Origin: Paguma larvata
Lineage: Eukaryota > Chordata > Mammalia > Carnivora > Viverridae
Assembly (NCBI GenBank): GCA_030068075.1
Contig: CM057841.1
Span: 6,519,565-6,583,564, forward strand
Reading direction: 5' to 3'
DNA length: 64,000 nucleotides
The notes under the pieces were generated by a model. It did not search any database. It saw nothing but the letters and a program-made list of their open reading frames with translations, and was not told the DNA's origin. Numbering within the stretch: the stretch's first letter is position 1; every line of letters starts with the position of its first letter. The position numbers and the translations under genes are program-made. This document shows positions 12,031-24,299 of this stretch, piece by piece.

Positions 12031-12554
12031 AACAAATACTTCCTGAAAAAGATGTGGTTTGAAATCTGGAGAGAGAGTGAGAAAGAGACAGAGAGGAAGA
12101 AAGGAGAATCTACTCAGGAAAGTACAGAGGCCTAGAACACTGGTTGAATAATCAGACAATAAGCACAAGGTCAAGGTCTGGAGTATGAAGTGGAAGGGCC
12201 ATGGTGCATATGGAAGGTAAACGAGAATCCTGTCGTCTGTCTGTCTGCCATTCATTTATTCCTTCGTTCATTCTTCAGCAAACTTTTTTTGTGCTGTGTT
12301 AAGCACAAAGAATGCCTTGGCCTCAGGCGGTAGAAAGGGCAGGACTCCTCCCAGCTCTAACAGCACAGACTCACAATTTGGACACAGAGGAAGGCCCCGA
12401 GGGAAGCTTCCATGGACGTTCCAGGTCACCTGCACCTACTGTCAATCCGGGCTTGTTCCTCCCTGGCACCTGGGTCTCCACCAGCTGCTGCCCTCTCTCT
12501 CCTCAGGAGCCTCCTAGAAAGTATCCCCACACTCATATCCATGCCCCTTCACCC

Positions 12555-12935
12555 CATTATGGACTGAACTGTGTCCCTCCCCCCAAATTCATATGTTAAT
12601 ATCCTAACCTAAGCCCCAGAATGTAACTGTATTTGGATATATGATCTTTAAAGAGGCAATTAATGTTAAATGGAGTCATATGGGTGGGCCCTGTTCTAGG
12701 ATGACTGGGAGAGAGAGACCAGGGACATGCTAATGAGGAAAGGTCATGTGAGGACACAGCAAGAAGGTGGTCATCTACAAACCAAAGAGGGAAGCCTCAG
12801 GAGAAACCAACCCTGCCAACAACACTTTGATCTTGGACTTCCCGCTTCCAGAAGTGTGAGAAAATAAATGTCTATTGTTTAAGCCACCCAGCCTGTGGTA
12901 TTTTGTGATGGCAGCTGTACCAAATGAACATACTT
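12555..12935 (+). repeat. Old mammalian interspersed repeat (MaLR-like, tentative)
   Basis: The text 'GGACTGAACTGTGTCCCTCC', 'TTCATATGTTAATATCCTAA' and 'TTTAAGCCACCCAGCCTGTG' follows a familiar dispersed mammalian repeat consensus. The family assignment is from memory. Confidence 0.6.
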
Positions 12936-12999
12936 TCAGGCTCCTGAGCCAGCCTTGCTCTGCCCTTGGATGCTGCACTTCAACCCATTAACCCTGTCC

Positions 13000-13620
13000 A
13001 CTCCATCTTCAGAATAGATCTCTATCTGACCACTTATCAACACCTCTACCTCCACCATCCCGATCTGACCTACTCTGCTGACCAGGACTCCAGCAGCGTT
13101 CACCTTCCAGGTCTCTCTGCCTCTACCCTCACCCCAACAGTCTTCTCCTGTAACCACCAAAGGAATTCTACTGAGCTAAAGTCACGGCACAGTCCTCTGC
13201 CCAGAGGCTTCCCATGGCTCCCACCTCTCCCATGTCTCATCAATGGACATCAAAGTCCATTCATGGCCCATAACCTCTGCAAGATCTGCCCCCACAAGCC
13301 TCCCCATTCTGACCCTATCCTTTCCCATCTCCTTCCCTCGATCCACTCCTTGTCTGTACTCACCTTGGGGTCTTGGCATTTGCATTCCATCTATCTGGAA
13401 AATTCTCTCTGAGTCCTTCCCTTTCTTCAGGCCTCAGCTGAGATGCCAACTCCTCAGAAACAGTTCTTGTTTTTTTGGTTTCCGTCTGCCTCTCTAAAAT
13501 AACAGCAGCTCCATGGAGGCAGGCCACGCCTTTCCTCTTCATTGCAATGTCCCACCTGGAATGGCGATGGCCCTTACTGGCTGCTCAGTATGTATCTGCG
13601 GAAGGAAGACACAATGTGCT
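13000..13620 (+). mobile_element. L2 3'-end fragment
   Basis: The C/T-rich text resembles the L2 3' region ('CAGAGGCTTCCCATGGCTCC', 'CTTGGCATTTGCATTCC', 'AGGCCTCAGCTGAGATGCCA'). It explains the long open frames here, which carry no gene motifs. Confidence 0.6.
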
Positions 13621-13784
13621 CATTCTGGCTGCATGCAAAGGTCTGATGAGCTGAAGGGGGACATGGTCATAGGTTGGGGCCAATAAGCATGGGCCAGATC
13701 AACCTCAAAGCCTCACCTGCACACAGGCTGGGCCCCCACCCTCCCTGTCCTGGGCCCCCAGCTGGAGTCACCTGCTTAAATTCT

Positions 13785-14290
13785 CTCACACACCCACATG
13801 CACACACAGAGGACACATTCTCACATAAAATCACATGTCCAGGCATCCATAGTATCACACAATTACATCCGTGATCATAGTCACAGTCACTGCAGCAACA
13901 CACAGTGTGATCATACAGTCTGGGGTCTTCCCGCTGCATCAGGCTTTCCTGGGCAACCCCATGTCTCTGTCTCACAGACACCATCACACAATGTGACAGC
14001 CACACGTGGCTGTAGGATTATCACATATGGTGACTAACACAGAGGTCACACACACACCCCCACTTCCCTCTCCACACACAGTTACACACACAGAAATACC
14101 CACAAGCGTGGTCATAGAGAATGACACACGCAGCCCAACCTCTAGAACACCAGCAGTCACACAAGATAGACACATGGAATCACCTGCATATGCTCATAAA
14201 AAGCAACATACACTACACACAATGCACACCCCACACAGTGACACCCGCTTCCCTCACTCCACGCACCATGCACGGTTCCACCTCCCGCAC
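13785..14290. repeat. CA/CAC-rich low-complexity tract next to a promoter
   Basis: About 500 bp are built from irregular repetitions of CACA, TCACA and ACACAC with interruptions. It looks like a degenerate simple-sequence or minisatellite region ending just before the CpG island. The open frames here are artefacts of the composition. Confidence 0.6.
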
Positions 14291-14344
14291 AGCCCCTCAC
14301 CCGCCCCTTCACTCACCCATCACCACAACCCCACAGGCCCAGCC

Positions 14345-14870
14345 TTCTACCCACTGCCCGCCGAGGCTACAACTCCCGGTGGGCCCCAGGGTGCGCGGGC
14401 GGTGCGGGGGAGGAGAGCCCGGGGCTTTGGGGGGATCGTAGTGCGGGAGGGTGGGAGGGCGGCGCGCGGGCCGTGGAGCCTAAGACGCTACACAAGCTCA
14501 AATTTTCGGTCCGCGGGCAGGCGCGCCTGCTGGGCATCGCGGCGCATTCTGGGAGTTGTGGTCCCGAAGAGCGGGCGCGCAGGCGGACTAGCCCCCGTGG
14601 CGCCTCAGAGCGCGCTCCCGGAAGTGGCGGCCGCCGCGCGTGTCGGGTGGGCCTGAGTGGGCCTGGGTGGGGTCCGCGGGGGTCGCAGCTGGAGAGGAAC
14701 GTCCCAGGCCCGGAAGCAGCCAACGGGGGCGGCGAACTGAGCCGGGCGTGAGGTACCGACCCGCCGACGGGGACTGAGGTGCTGACCGCGAGCGGCGCGC
14801 CTGGAGGACCGACCGACGGGCAGTGAGCGGGACCGACGCGCAGACCGAGTGTAGAACTAACCCATCGCAC
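14345..14870 (+). promoter_or_regulatory. CpG-island promoter, probably of ZSCAN22
   Basis: The stretch is GC-rich and dense in CpG, in contrast to the DNA around it. It contains a near-consensus ZNF143/SBS element at 14544-14562 (reverse orientation, GCATTCTGGGAGTTGTGGT) and a second related element at about 14367-14380 (CTACAACTCCCGG). ZNF143 sites are common at TATA-less CpG promoters of zinc-finger genes. ZSCAN22 coding exons start 3.6 kb downstream on the same strand, and a plausible donor (GAG/GTACCG) lies at about 14752. The first exon would be non-coding. The exact transcription start cannot be read from sequence. Confidence 0.7.
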
Positions 14871-14879
14871 GTGGGACCG

Positions 14880-14896
14880 ACTGGCTGGCTGGCTGG

Positions 14897-14933
<37 letters not shown>
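14880..14933. repeat. (CTGG)n and (GT)n microsatellite
   Basis: A short CTGG tandem run is followed by about 17 uninterrupted GT units (14900-14933). It lies at the downstream edge of the CpG island, in the presumed first intron of ZSCAN22. Confidence 0.95.
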
Positions 14934-14934
<1 letters not shown>

Positions 14935-15120
14935 CTGAGAGGTTGTGCTTCTGCGTCAGGGTGTGCACTTCCGACCGACAGCGTGGCAGTGGATGACGAC
15001 GACGGGGGTCGGAGCTTTCTCGGGGGTGTCGTGTGATGTTGTGAGGAAAGCGCGGGGGTGCGGCCGGCCGTGTGACTTCAGGTGCGACCCAGAGCGCCGA
15101 CCATATGACTGGATGAGACG

Positions 15121-16200
15121 ATGGTTCAGGGACTGAGTGACTGCGGGGGAATTTCGCTGTGAGTGACAGAAATGTGCGTCTGAGACAGGTGTGCGCCTGT
15201 CACTGTGTGATTGACTAAGATTTTGTCAGGGGTACTGAGATGCGGGTGATTTGCAGAGTTTGCCAAGAATGGGACAGACAGTTTTGCTTCCCTGTGTCTG
15301 CAGCTGGAATTGTCCGCTGTCCCCAGTTGGGTTTTGTGGATATGTCCCCCAGCACCGGCTGTGGGCCTGAGTCTGGCAGGAGGCTGTGGAGTGTCAGGTT
15401 GGTTGTTTACCCTGTGTCTGCTGTGTGCCAGGCCGGTACTGGACATTTGTCACAGATCACCTTGGGTAACCTCACAGCAGCCCTCTGAGGTAGGTGCCAT
15501 TAATCTGGTCAGGGACTCACAAGGACAGAGAAATGAAAAGACCTGCTCTTCTCAGTTGGTTGAACACTCATGGATCAGGGACCCTGACCTGAATGTGGGG
15601 TCAGCACATTGGGGAATGGGCTGAGGCAGGTTCATGTACATGTGTGTCAGAGGCTGCCATCAGGGATTTTCCAGAACAGGAGCTCCAGGGGTGCAAAAGG
15701 AAGCTTGTAATCTTGCTGCATTTATTGTCACCCCTGCCATTCCTGGTCCCTTCATTGGCTCAGCACTCGTTTATTATGCACTTGACATAGTGGTGCTCTG
15801 GGCACTATGGGCTCCAGGATGCTCAGTCTCTCTGGGGCAACATGTGGTTCTAGCCAGAGCTGGGAAAAGAGAGACCCAGGGCACTCAGGAGGATACTTAG
15901 CAGCTCCCAAGTCCTCAGACAACTCATGGAGAAGATGGCAGATAAAGTGCAGTCTGGAGGACCAGGAAAAATTGGGTGCAGAAAGAGATTTTAGAAGAAG
16001 AGAATAATAGGGGCAAATGCTGAGAAGATGGGGATTGGGGGTTAACGGCAAGGGCAAGGGGACAAAAAGCCCAAGGGAGCTTCAGGGTGGAGTGAGGGGC
16101 TAGAACACGGTTTTGTCAGAAGTTGCCACCTGTCACTGAAAGGTTTCAGGATTGGGCTCTTGTTTTACTAACCTTTGATTCTCCCTGTGCCCAAGACCAC
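15121..16200. other. Presumed ZSCAN22 intron 1, nothing specific
   Basis: A short MIR/L2-like piece ('CAGCCCTCTGAGGTAGGTGCC') lies near 15477. No exon or RNA gene is recognised. Confidence 0.4.
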
Positions 16201-16204
16201 AGCT

Positions 16205-17270
16205 CATGTGCCAGCCAACATTTATTATCTGTGTTTTTGATTTTAGCCATCTTAGCAGGTGTAAAGTGGTATCTCATTGTGGGTTTGATTTGCATTTCTC
16301 TGGTAGCCATGATGTCGAGCATCTCTTCATGTTGCCTATTGGCCATTTGTGTATCTTCTTTGAAGAAATGTCTAGTCAGAACCTTTGCCCATTCTTAATC
16401 TGGATTATTTGTCTTTTTACTATGGAGTTGTTCAGATAGGCATTCCATATCGGATACATAATTTAAAAATATTTCCTGCCATTTTGTGGGTTGCCTTTTT
16501 GCTTTCTTGATGATGTCCTTCAAATCATGAAAGGTTTTAATTTTGATGAGTTGTTTATCTACTTTATTTTTTATACTTATCCAGGAAGGACTTGCATTTT
16601 TAAAATTCAAGTTCAGTTAACATACAATGCTATATTAGTTTCAGTTGTACAACATAGTGGTTCAACATTTATATACGGCATAAAATTGTCACCATAATAA
16701 ATCTAGTTATCGTCTCTTACCATACAAAGTTAATACAATATTATTATCTATTTTTCATATGCTATACATTATATCCCCATGACCTATTTAAGACTAGAAG
16801 TTTGTACCTCTTAATCCCTTTCACCAATTTCACCCAGTCCCAAACCCCCTTCTCCTCTGGCAACTATCAGTCTGTATCTGTGAATCTAGTTTTTTGTTTT
16901 GTATGTCCATTTATTTTCGTTTTTAGATTCCACATATAGCTGAAATCATATGGTGTTTATCTTTCTCTATCTGATTTATTTCACTTGGCATATTAGCCTC
17001 AAGGTCCATCCATGTTGTCATAAATGGCAAGATTTTGTTCTTTATTATGGCTGAGTAATATTCTGTTGTATATATGGGTACCACATTTTCTTTATCCATT
17101 CATCTGTTGATGGACAGTTAGGTTGTTTCCATATCTTGGCTATTGTAAATAATGCTGCAGTGAACATATATCTTTTCGAGTTAGTGTTTTCATTTTCGTT
17201 TTAGTTTTTCATTTGGATAAATGCTCAGAAGTGGAATTGCTGGGTCATATGAAGTAGTTTTTTTTTATTT
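16205..17270 (-). mobile_element. L1 3'-half fragment
   Basis: The minus strand matches degenerate L1 ORF2 C-terminal and flanking sequence (plus-strand landmarks 'GCATTTCTCTGGTAGCCATG', 'TTATGGCTGAGTAATATTCT' and 'CATTCATCTGTTGATGGACA'). All reading frames are broken. Confidence 0.8.
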
Positions 17271-17289
17271 TTTGCATTATTTTTAAGTT

Positions 17290-17645
17290 TATGCGGATTT
17301 TTAAGTTTATGGGGAATGTTGACCAAATTAACCATATGCTGGGTCACAAGCCAAGTTTCAGCAAATTTCAAAGGATTGGGAATTGACTAAAGCACATTAT
17401 CTGAGCACAACAGACTTAATCTAGAAATCAATAATAATGAGACAACTAGACAACCGCAGTTGTTTGGAAATGGAGTAGCAGATTTCTAAATAGCCCATGA
17501 GTCAAGAAGAAACCACGATAGAAATTAGAAAATATTTTGAACTCATCAAGTGATAATGAAGATGCAACATTAAATTTATGGGTATGCAGCTAAAGCTGTG
17601 TTTAGAGGAAAATTTATAGCCTTAAGTACATGTTATTAGAAAAGA
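17290..17645 (+). mobile_element. L1 ORF2 fragment, opposite orientation
   Basis: The plus strand carries decayed L1 ORF2-like text ('ATGCTGGGTCACAAGCCAAG', 'GCTAAAGCTGTGTTTAGAGG'). It joins the preceding minus-strand L1 head to head, which suggests two insertions or an inversion. Confidence 0.6.
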
Positions 17646-17647
17646 GG

Positions 17648-17848
17648 AGGGGCGCCCGGGTGGCTCATTGGTTGTGTCTAACTTTTGATTTTGGCTCAAG
17701 TCATGATCTCACGGTTGTAGGATCAAGCCCAGCATTGGGCCCCGTGTTGAGTGTGGAGCCTGCTTGGGATTCTTTCTCTCCCCCTTTCTGTGCTCCTCCA
17801 GTTCTCTCTCTCTCTCTCAAAAATAAATAAATACACATTAAAAAAGAA
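17648..17848 (+). mobile_element. Carnivore SINE
   Basis: Head GGGGCGCCCGGGTGGCTCAT, shortened body, CT tract and A-rich tail ending in A/G-rich sequence. Confidence 0.9.
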
Positions 17849-18386
17849 AAAAGGAAAGGAAGGAAGACTGAAAGTCATTTATTTAAGTATCCGTCTCAGA
17901 AGCCAAAGTAATTAGCAAGGGAAAAGTGAGGAAATGACCATGTGGCTACCTAGGAAGTGTGTGAGATAGAGAGACCTGGTTCTGTGTGGGAGGACCACAC
18001 CGTAAGCAGACTGGCCATGGGGTCAGGCTGCCTGAGCTTGTACCTCAGCAACTCCCATTCCGTTCAGTATCTGAGAAACTCTTTTCCTCCTCTGTATCTG
18101 TTTTCATATCCATAAAACAGAAAGGAAGTTCCCACCTCCTGAGTTTTTTTAGAGTTTTAAATGAGTTACTGTATGCAAATTTTTAGAATGCTGCTTAAGC
18201 ACCTGATTATTTTGAGCATCTGTGTATCCGTGAGAGTCACTTTTACAGGTCCCAAGCCTGCATCTGCCTTGCTCTACAGATGTGAGCAGAGCCCCAAGTT
18301 ACACATAATGACAAAGTTCTAACATTCCTGCAGACCCAGTTCCAACACTCCACCCATCCTGCGCCTCAGTGGAGTGCTGCTGCTGG

Positions 18387-21300
18387 ATGGCCATCCCCAA
18401 GAGCCCTCTGAGCCCGATGCCCTGGGAACAGTATGGCTTCCTACGCGTGAAGGTGGAGGATGAGGAGGCCAGCCTCTCTGAGGTCCAGGAATCTAGCCCT
18501 GGCCATGCCCACCCTGAGGCCGCACGTCTTCGCTTCCGGAGCTTCTGCTATGAGGAGGCATCCAATCCACATGAGGCCCTGGCTCAGCTCCGCGAACTGT
18601 GCCACCAGTGGCTGCAGCCTGAAGCACATTCCAAAGAGCAGATGCTGGAGCTGCTGGTGCTGGAGCAGTTTTTGGGTGCACTGCCCCCCAAGATCCAGTC
18701 CTGGGTGGGTGCCCAGTTCCCTAAGAATGGTGAGGAGGCTGCCATGCTGGTAGAAGGTCTGACTCGGTCACTGGACAAGAGAGGTAAGAAGGAACAACAG
18801 GGGAACTGTTCACACCACACTGTGGGCAGAGCCTGGACTGGAATGTGGGAGTGCAGGGTTTGGGTTTGGGGTTGCTCACGCACACACTTATCACCTTTAT
18901 ACATCACCCAAACTCACACCCTGTGCTAAGCAGATCTGGTTTGATTGCTAATGTCCAAAAACCCAGCTCAAACTGACAGCAGCAAAGTAGGAGCTCCTGG
19001 CTGTATCCAGGAGCTCAGTGGATGGCATCAGGACTCTTTTTTTCTCATTCTGTTTCTCAGTTGGGTTTTCCTACGTTAGCTTTACTCTTAAGTAGCTCCT
19101 CTCCTCAATGGAGACATGGTTGGCCCAGCAACCCAGACTTGCATCCTATCAATGAAGAATCCCCAGGGATTTACAGAACAGTATAAGGTTCCTGGGCTGA
19201 GCCCCACTGAACTGGTTAGGGTCTTGCGCTTGTCTTTGGCTGACCAGATCCCAGGGACTGATGTGAATAAGGAAAACCAAAGGAAAACCAGGCTGCTGGT
19301 ACCAGATGAAGCTGGAAGCCTGTAGGAGGGGAGAGGATGACAAAAATGCTAGGTGTCTCCATATGTCCCCTCTGAGTCTTCCCTCTGCTGGCCTTCAGGA
19401 TCTGCATGTGTCAGACCTGCCATAGGCTAGAGGAGGCAGGAGGACCTTTGTTCTCCTTTGTTCTGGAGGACCCACACAGATGTCCCAGCCCAGGGAGGTC
19501 CCAGGGGATACAGTCCAGAGCAGGGAGTGAAGGCTGCTCCCGGAAGGGCCCAGCCTGGCCTGATGATAGCAGATAGTGTGTGTATGCCAGGCTCTAGGGA
19601 GGAGGCGTGCTGTGAGTAGGAAGAACACAAATATCATGAAGCCCTGGTAGATCCAACCATGGGTCCTCCTCCTGGCCATGTGAGTTTCCTGTGCCTCTGT
19701 TTCCCTGTCAATAAAATGGGCATTGCAGTTCATAATACCTACCTCGGTGTCATTGAGAGGTGTAAACAAAGCATCACCTGTGCAGCACATGAAACGGTGC
19801 CTGGTACAAATTAAACACAGTGGAAACTGTAACTGTTAGGATAATTCTTTTAGCTCCTTGAGAAACAGACCTTTCTGGAGAGGTTGGTCATGTGCCTTCC
19901 CTTGGCCCCATCAGCTCTGCCAGGCAGAATTTACAGGGACAGGGAAAGGGGGGAGTGGCAGCATCTTCCTGCAGGGTTGAGAAAGTCTTCAGAGAAAAAA
20001 TCAGTATGGCTCTGAGACGAGGAGAAGGACCTGGCAGTCCAGGCAGAGGGAGTGGTGAGAGTAAAGGCCTGGTGGTATGACATGGACTGATGCATTCTGG
20101 GAAGAGCAGTTGTGCAATGTTGCTGGAGTAGAGGAAGAAGAGGGATGTGGGACCAAGCGTATGGCTGAGGGAGGCTGGGTAGCTAGAAGGACATCTGTGG
20201 GCTTAGAGGACAAAATCTGAAATCTAAAAACTCTTTTTCAATTTTTTCAATTTTTATTATTTTTGAGAGAGAGAGAGAAAGCACACGAGCAAGGAAGGGA
20301 CAGAGAGAAAGAAGGGGAGAGGATCCAAAGCTGGCTCCACGTTGACAGCTGAGAGCCTATGTAATGCGGGGCTTGAACTCACGATCCATAAGATCATGAC
20401 CTGGGCTGAAGCTGGACTCTTAACCAACTGAGCCACCCAGGCACCCCTAGAAATCTGAAATCTATACCTGAAATATCAAACCTGACCACCAGCCAACTGT
20501 GTGATCTTGTACAAGTTGGTTACTCAAGACCTTCCTTCAACTGGGTCTCAGTGTCCTTGTCTGAAATGCAGGTGTTCCAGTATGTCCTTGTGAGAGCAGA
20601 GTGAAGGTGAAATTAGGCAACGGAAGTTACCCACTGTGCTTGGAGACTAGCACATAACAAGAGCCTAATAATGACCAACAGCCCTGGAAAGCGAGCAGTA
20701 TAGCAGCCCTCTCTTACAGGTCCAGACGAGGGCAGGATTGCCCAAGGCCCTGGAGCTGGCTCGTGGCAGGGCTGGGGCTCCACTGTGGACTTGAGCAGCA
20801 ATTATTCTGCCTGCCCCCATCTCTTCCTGGAATCTGTCCAGTGCACGATGCTATTAAGTGTCCCCAGGTGCCTTACGCACCCATCAAGGGTCTGTTCAGT
20901 TCAAAGGTCAGTTCAGGCATGCTGCTACCTCATACACAACCCAGTCTCCAACTACCTTTCTACCACACTCCACCTTCGCTGCAGTTTATAAACAGTGGGC
21001 CTCAGGCCTCCCAGGGTCTTAGGGATGCCCACCAGGTGGGGATGTCACCCACTCACCCTCAGCAGCAGTTGTCGACTTGGAGCTCAAGGTAGAGTCTACT
21101 GTGGAAAACTGCACAGTTGGCAGCATCTGGAATTGCTTCCCTCATTCGGCCAGTCTTTACTAAGCACCTGCAGAAAATGCTCAGTAGGCTTTCTAGCTAA
21201 GGCACTGAGAGCTAGGGCCTGCCGGAGCGGGGAGAGAGTACACAGGCACTTGGCAAGGGCAACCCCCTGTGCTTGCTTACTTATACTCACTCTTCAGATC

Positions 21301-22666
21301 AGTTGAACCTCAGGGTTTTCCTTCTGACACTTGAGCCAAAATCAGCAGCCTTGAAGAATGGGGAGTTTGGGGAGGAGGACTGGAACCTGTGACCCAGTTT
21401 TCGATGATGTGGGAGCATAGCCCTATGCCCTTTGTCATCTAGGATACCAAATGGGAAACTTTGCTTTAGAAATGGGGCCAAATGTCAGGAGTGGCCATTT
21501 TTCTCCTTCCAGAGTAAGACCACGACGCAGGCAGAAATGAGGGAAGCCTGTGTGAAAATAGTGGTAACGCTGTGGTTTGGGATGTTTCAGGAGAGGAACC
21601 AGGAGCTGAGCTCTTAGAGGCAAGCTGCAAGCAGCATGATTTGGAAGAGTCCGAGCCACTGGATGGGGCCACTGAAACTCTCGCAGGAAGTAGTTCCCTG
21701 GGACCTGCCTTTGGCGATGCTTGTGAACCTGAGGGCAGCACAGAGAGGCAGGCAGGACTCTCAGGGGATATCTGGACAAAGTCTGTCCCCCAAGAGATGG
21801 ATTTCAGGAAGACCTCAGAGCCTCAGAAGGATGTTCCCACAGACCAGACCAGCTGTGAATCTGGTGCTTTGGGGAATAGTCCCAATGTGTGGCCAAATTT
21901 CATCTCACAAGAGAAGACACCAGAAGAGAAATTTGATCCATTGGATGGTTATGGGACAGAGCCTCCATGCATATACTCAGGGAGGAAGTCTTCCAAGTGT
22001 GGTGAATGTGGGAAAACATTCCAGAGCCCCTCTGCCCTGGAAGCACATCAGAAGAGCCATTCTCGGAAGACACCCTACACCTGTAGTGAGTGTGGGAAAG
22101 GCTTCAGCCGGAGCACTCACTTGGCCCAGCATCAAGTCATCCACACGGGGGCAAAGCCCCATGAGTGTAAAGAGTGCGGGAAGGCCTTCAGCCGGGTCAC
22201 CCACCTGACTCAGCACCAGAGAATCCACACTGGAGAAAAACCCTACAAGTGCAGGGAATGTGGCAAAACCTTCAGCCGCAGCACCCATCTCACCCAGCAC
22301 CAGCGGGTGCACACAGGGGAGAGGCCCTATGAGTGTGATGAGTGTGGCAAGGCCTTCAGCCAGAGCACCCACCTGACTCAGCACCAGCGCATCCACACCG
22401 GGGAGAAGCCCTACAGGTGTGACGCTTGTGGGAGAGCCTTCAGTGACTGCTCAGCTCTGATCCGCCACCTGAGAATCCACTCCGGAGAGAAGCCATATCA
22501 GTGTAAGGTTTGTCTGAAGGCCTTTGCACAGAGCTCGTCCCTCATTGAGCACCAGAGGATCCACACAGGAGAGAAGCCATACAAGTGCAGTGACTGTGGG
22601 AAGGCCTTTAGCCGCAGCTCAGCCCTCATGGTTCACCTGAGGATCCACATCACAGTACTGCAGTAA
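18387..22666 (+). CDS. ZSCAN22: ZSCAN22, SCAN-domain C2H2 zinc-finger protein
   Basis: Two coding exons join in frame: 18387-18783 (donor G/GTAAG) and 21591-22666 (acceptor TTTCAG). They give 490 residues plus stop, close to the 491 residues I recall for human ZSCAN22. The N-terminus [10 protein letters not shown] and the C-terminus HITVLQ also match the human protein closely. Residues about 44-126 form a SCAN domain ([10 protein letters not shown] ... [14 protein letters not shown]), which mediates dimerisation with other SCAN proteins. About 268-486 hold eight C2H2 fingers with TGEKPY-type linkers; all eight keep both cysteines and both histidines. The protein is expected to bind DNA in the nucleus as a transcription regulator; its targets are not known to me. 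The start is the first ATG in the SCAN exon; the frame upstream is open only through a GTG. The exon's acceptor is probably at 18333. No disruption is visible, so the gene appears functional. Confidence 0.96.
18784..21590 (+). other. ZSCAN22 intron between SCAN and finger exons
   Basis: The intron has a clean GTAAG donor and TTTCAG acceptor. It contains a reverse SINE (20229-20447) and L2-like text near 20010-20120 and 21130-21190. I see no additional exon; human ZSCAN22 also places all fingers in the last exon. Confidence 0.7.
20229..20447 (-). mobile_element. Carnivore SINE, reverse, in ZSCAN22 intron
   Basis: T-rich start, GA tract, body, and the complete head complement (CCACCCAGGCACCCC) ending at 20447. 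Confidence 0.92.
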
Positions 22667-24299
22667 CCCAAGAAAACCCTTGGGACACAGCATAGCCTCC
22701 CCTCAGAGGCTCAACATCTAAGAGAAACCCTGAGTTCCAAAAGAACAAAGAATGGGGTGGGTGATTTATAGCACCCCAGAATGATAAGGTGCTAAAGGGC
22801 AGACTCTGAGGCTTTCTGGGAACAACTCTGCATTTGGAGACCCAGAAGGAGGCACCTAATGAACACAAAGCTATTCAAGCCTGCTGGAGAAGCTTCCAGA
22901 AGGATCCTGCTGCCCTTCATACCCCGCTCAGGCACATTTCAGAGAAAAGACAGCTGAGCTGAGGACTTGGATTTGTCTTCAGAGTCAAGGCAAGTAAAGT
23001 TTCTTTCGGAACTCAGTGTTCCCAAGATGCTCTGGGCAGGAGGGCTCCAGCTTCATATTCCCATGTAGCTGCTCTTCTTGCCTTTTCCTCCCCTGCTTAG
23101 TCCAGGAGGGATGCCGGCCCATGCCCACCTCCGGCCTTCACACCTATTGTTTCACTCCATCTATTCATGTCTAACTCCAAGGCCAACCTATGAGGCTGCC
23201 TCTTCTCCAGGCCCTCTGTCTCTTTCACAATTTCCCTTAATCGAGGGTACAGCCTGATGTTTGCCCAGCATCCCTTTCTCCCTTCCACATCCCATCAGCC
23301 CTGTTGGTTTTACTGAAAACTCACCCCTAATCATCTTCTCCACCCTCATCACCCTCTGTGAGCCCTCATCACCTCTCATCTGGATTCCATCTGGAGTCTC
23401 TTGCCTTCATTCTCTCCCCCCACCTCTCCCACTGTTTCATTCTCCACACCAAGCTCCAGGGGGTTCTTTCAACAACCCAAACCTGATTGTGTCACTCCAT
23501 GGTGGAAAGCTCTCCAGTGTACCTTCTAGGGCAAACCTTCCTGAATGGGTTACAAGTATGACAAGACATAAGTCGCTTTGAGCCCTAAACAAGCTCTTCA
23601 GGTACTCTCGTATGTGCATGTGAATATTGTCATTTTTGTGTGTGTGCAGTGATGTGAAAATGGTTTCATAGTACTGCCCTGTGGGATAAATGGCAAACTC
23701 CTTCACCTGCCATTTATGATCATTTGTGACCTGGCCCCAGCCATCTCCTACCGTAGTACCCCCACCTTCCATACACCAGCCGTGTGGAACTACTTATGGT
23801 TCTTGAAGAAGCCATATTTTTCCCACCTATGTGCCTTTGTAGCTGTGCCTAGAAACCTCCTCTTCTCTTTCCTCCCAGGTGTTTCACATATCCCTCCCTA
23901 AAAACCCTCCCCTACCTCCTTGAGCCAACTTCAACTTGCCTTCTCTCCTTCCAGAACACCTCCTTAACTTCTCTTTCGCTTCCTTCCATGTTGTATTTAC
24001 TCCTTGCAGAGGTAGCAGTCTGTTTCCCAAAGAGACTGAGAGTTTCCAAGAGCAGGAGCTGGGTCTTCTTCTCAGTATCCATAGCACAGGACTCAGTAGG
24101 CTCTGACCAATGTCTGTTGAATGAATATACTGTGCCGATGCCTTCTCGGAGGCAGTCATCATGCTCCACCCTGCGCCACTCTGATGTATGTCTACAATGC
24201 TGTCTCCGCAACAGCCCTGGGCCCTGCAGGTCAAGAACAATCTGATTTTCCCAGAGCCCCACCACTCAGACAAGCCTGGCATACAGTGATCTCAATAAA
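22667..24299 (+). other. ZSCAN22 3' UTR candidates with poly(A) signals
   Basis: A variant AGTAAA lies near 22993 and a canonical AATAAA at 24294-24299. Either could end the transcript. From about 23120 the sequence is an L2 fragment, so the longer 3' UTR would be repeat-derived. Confidence 0.35.
23120..24130 (+). mobile_element. L2 3'-end, long fragment
   Basis: The text runs through L2 3'-region hallmarks ('GGAAAGCTCTCCAGTGTACC', 'CTGGCCCCAGCCATCTCCTA') and closes with the typical end 'GACCAATGTCTGTTGAATGA' near 24105-24124. Confidence 0.75.

Noticed and set aside
14006..14656. 216-codon frame running into the CpG island
   Set aside because: It starts in CA-rich simple sequence and ends in CpG island; composition explains it and no family motif is present.
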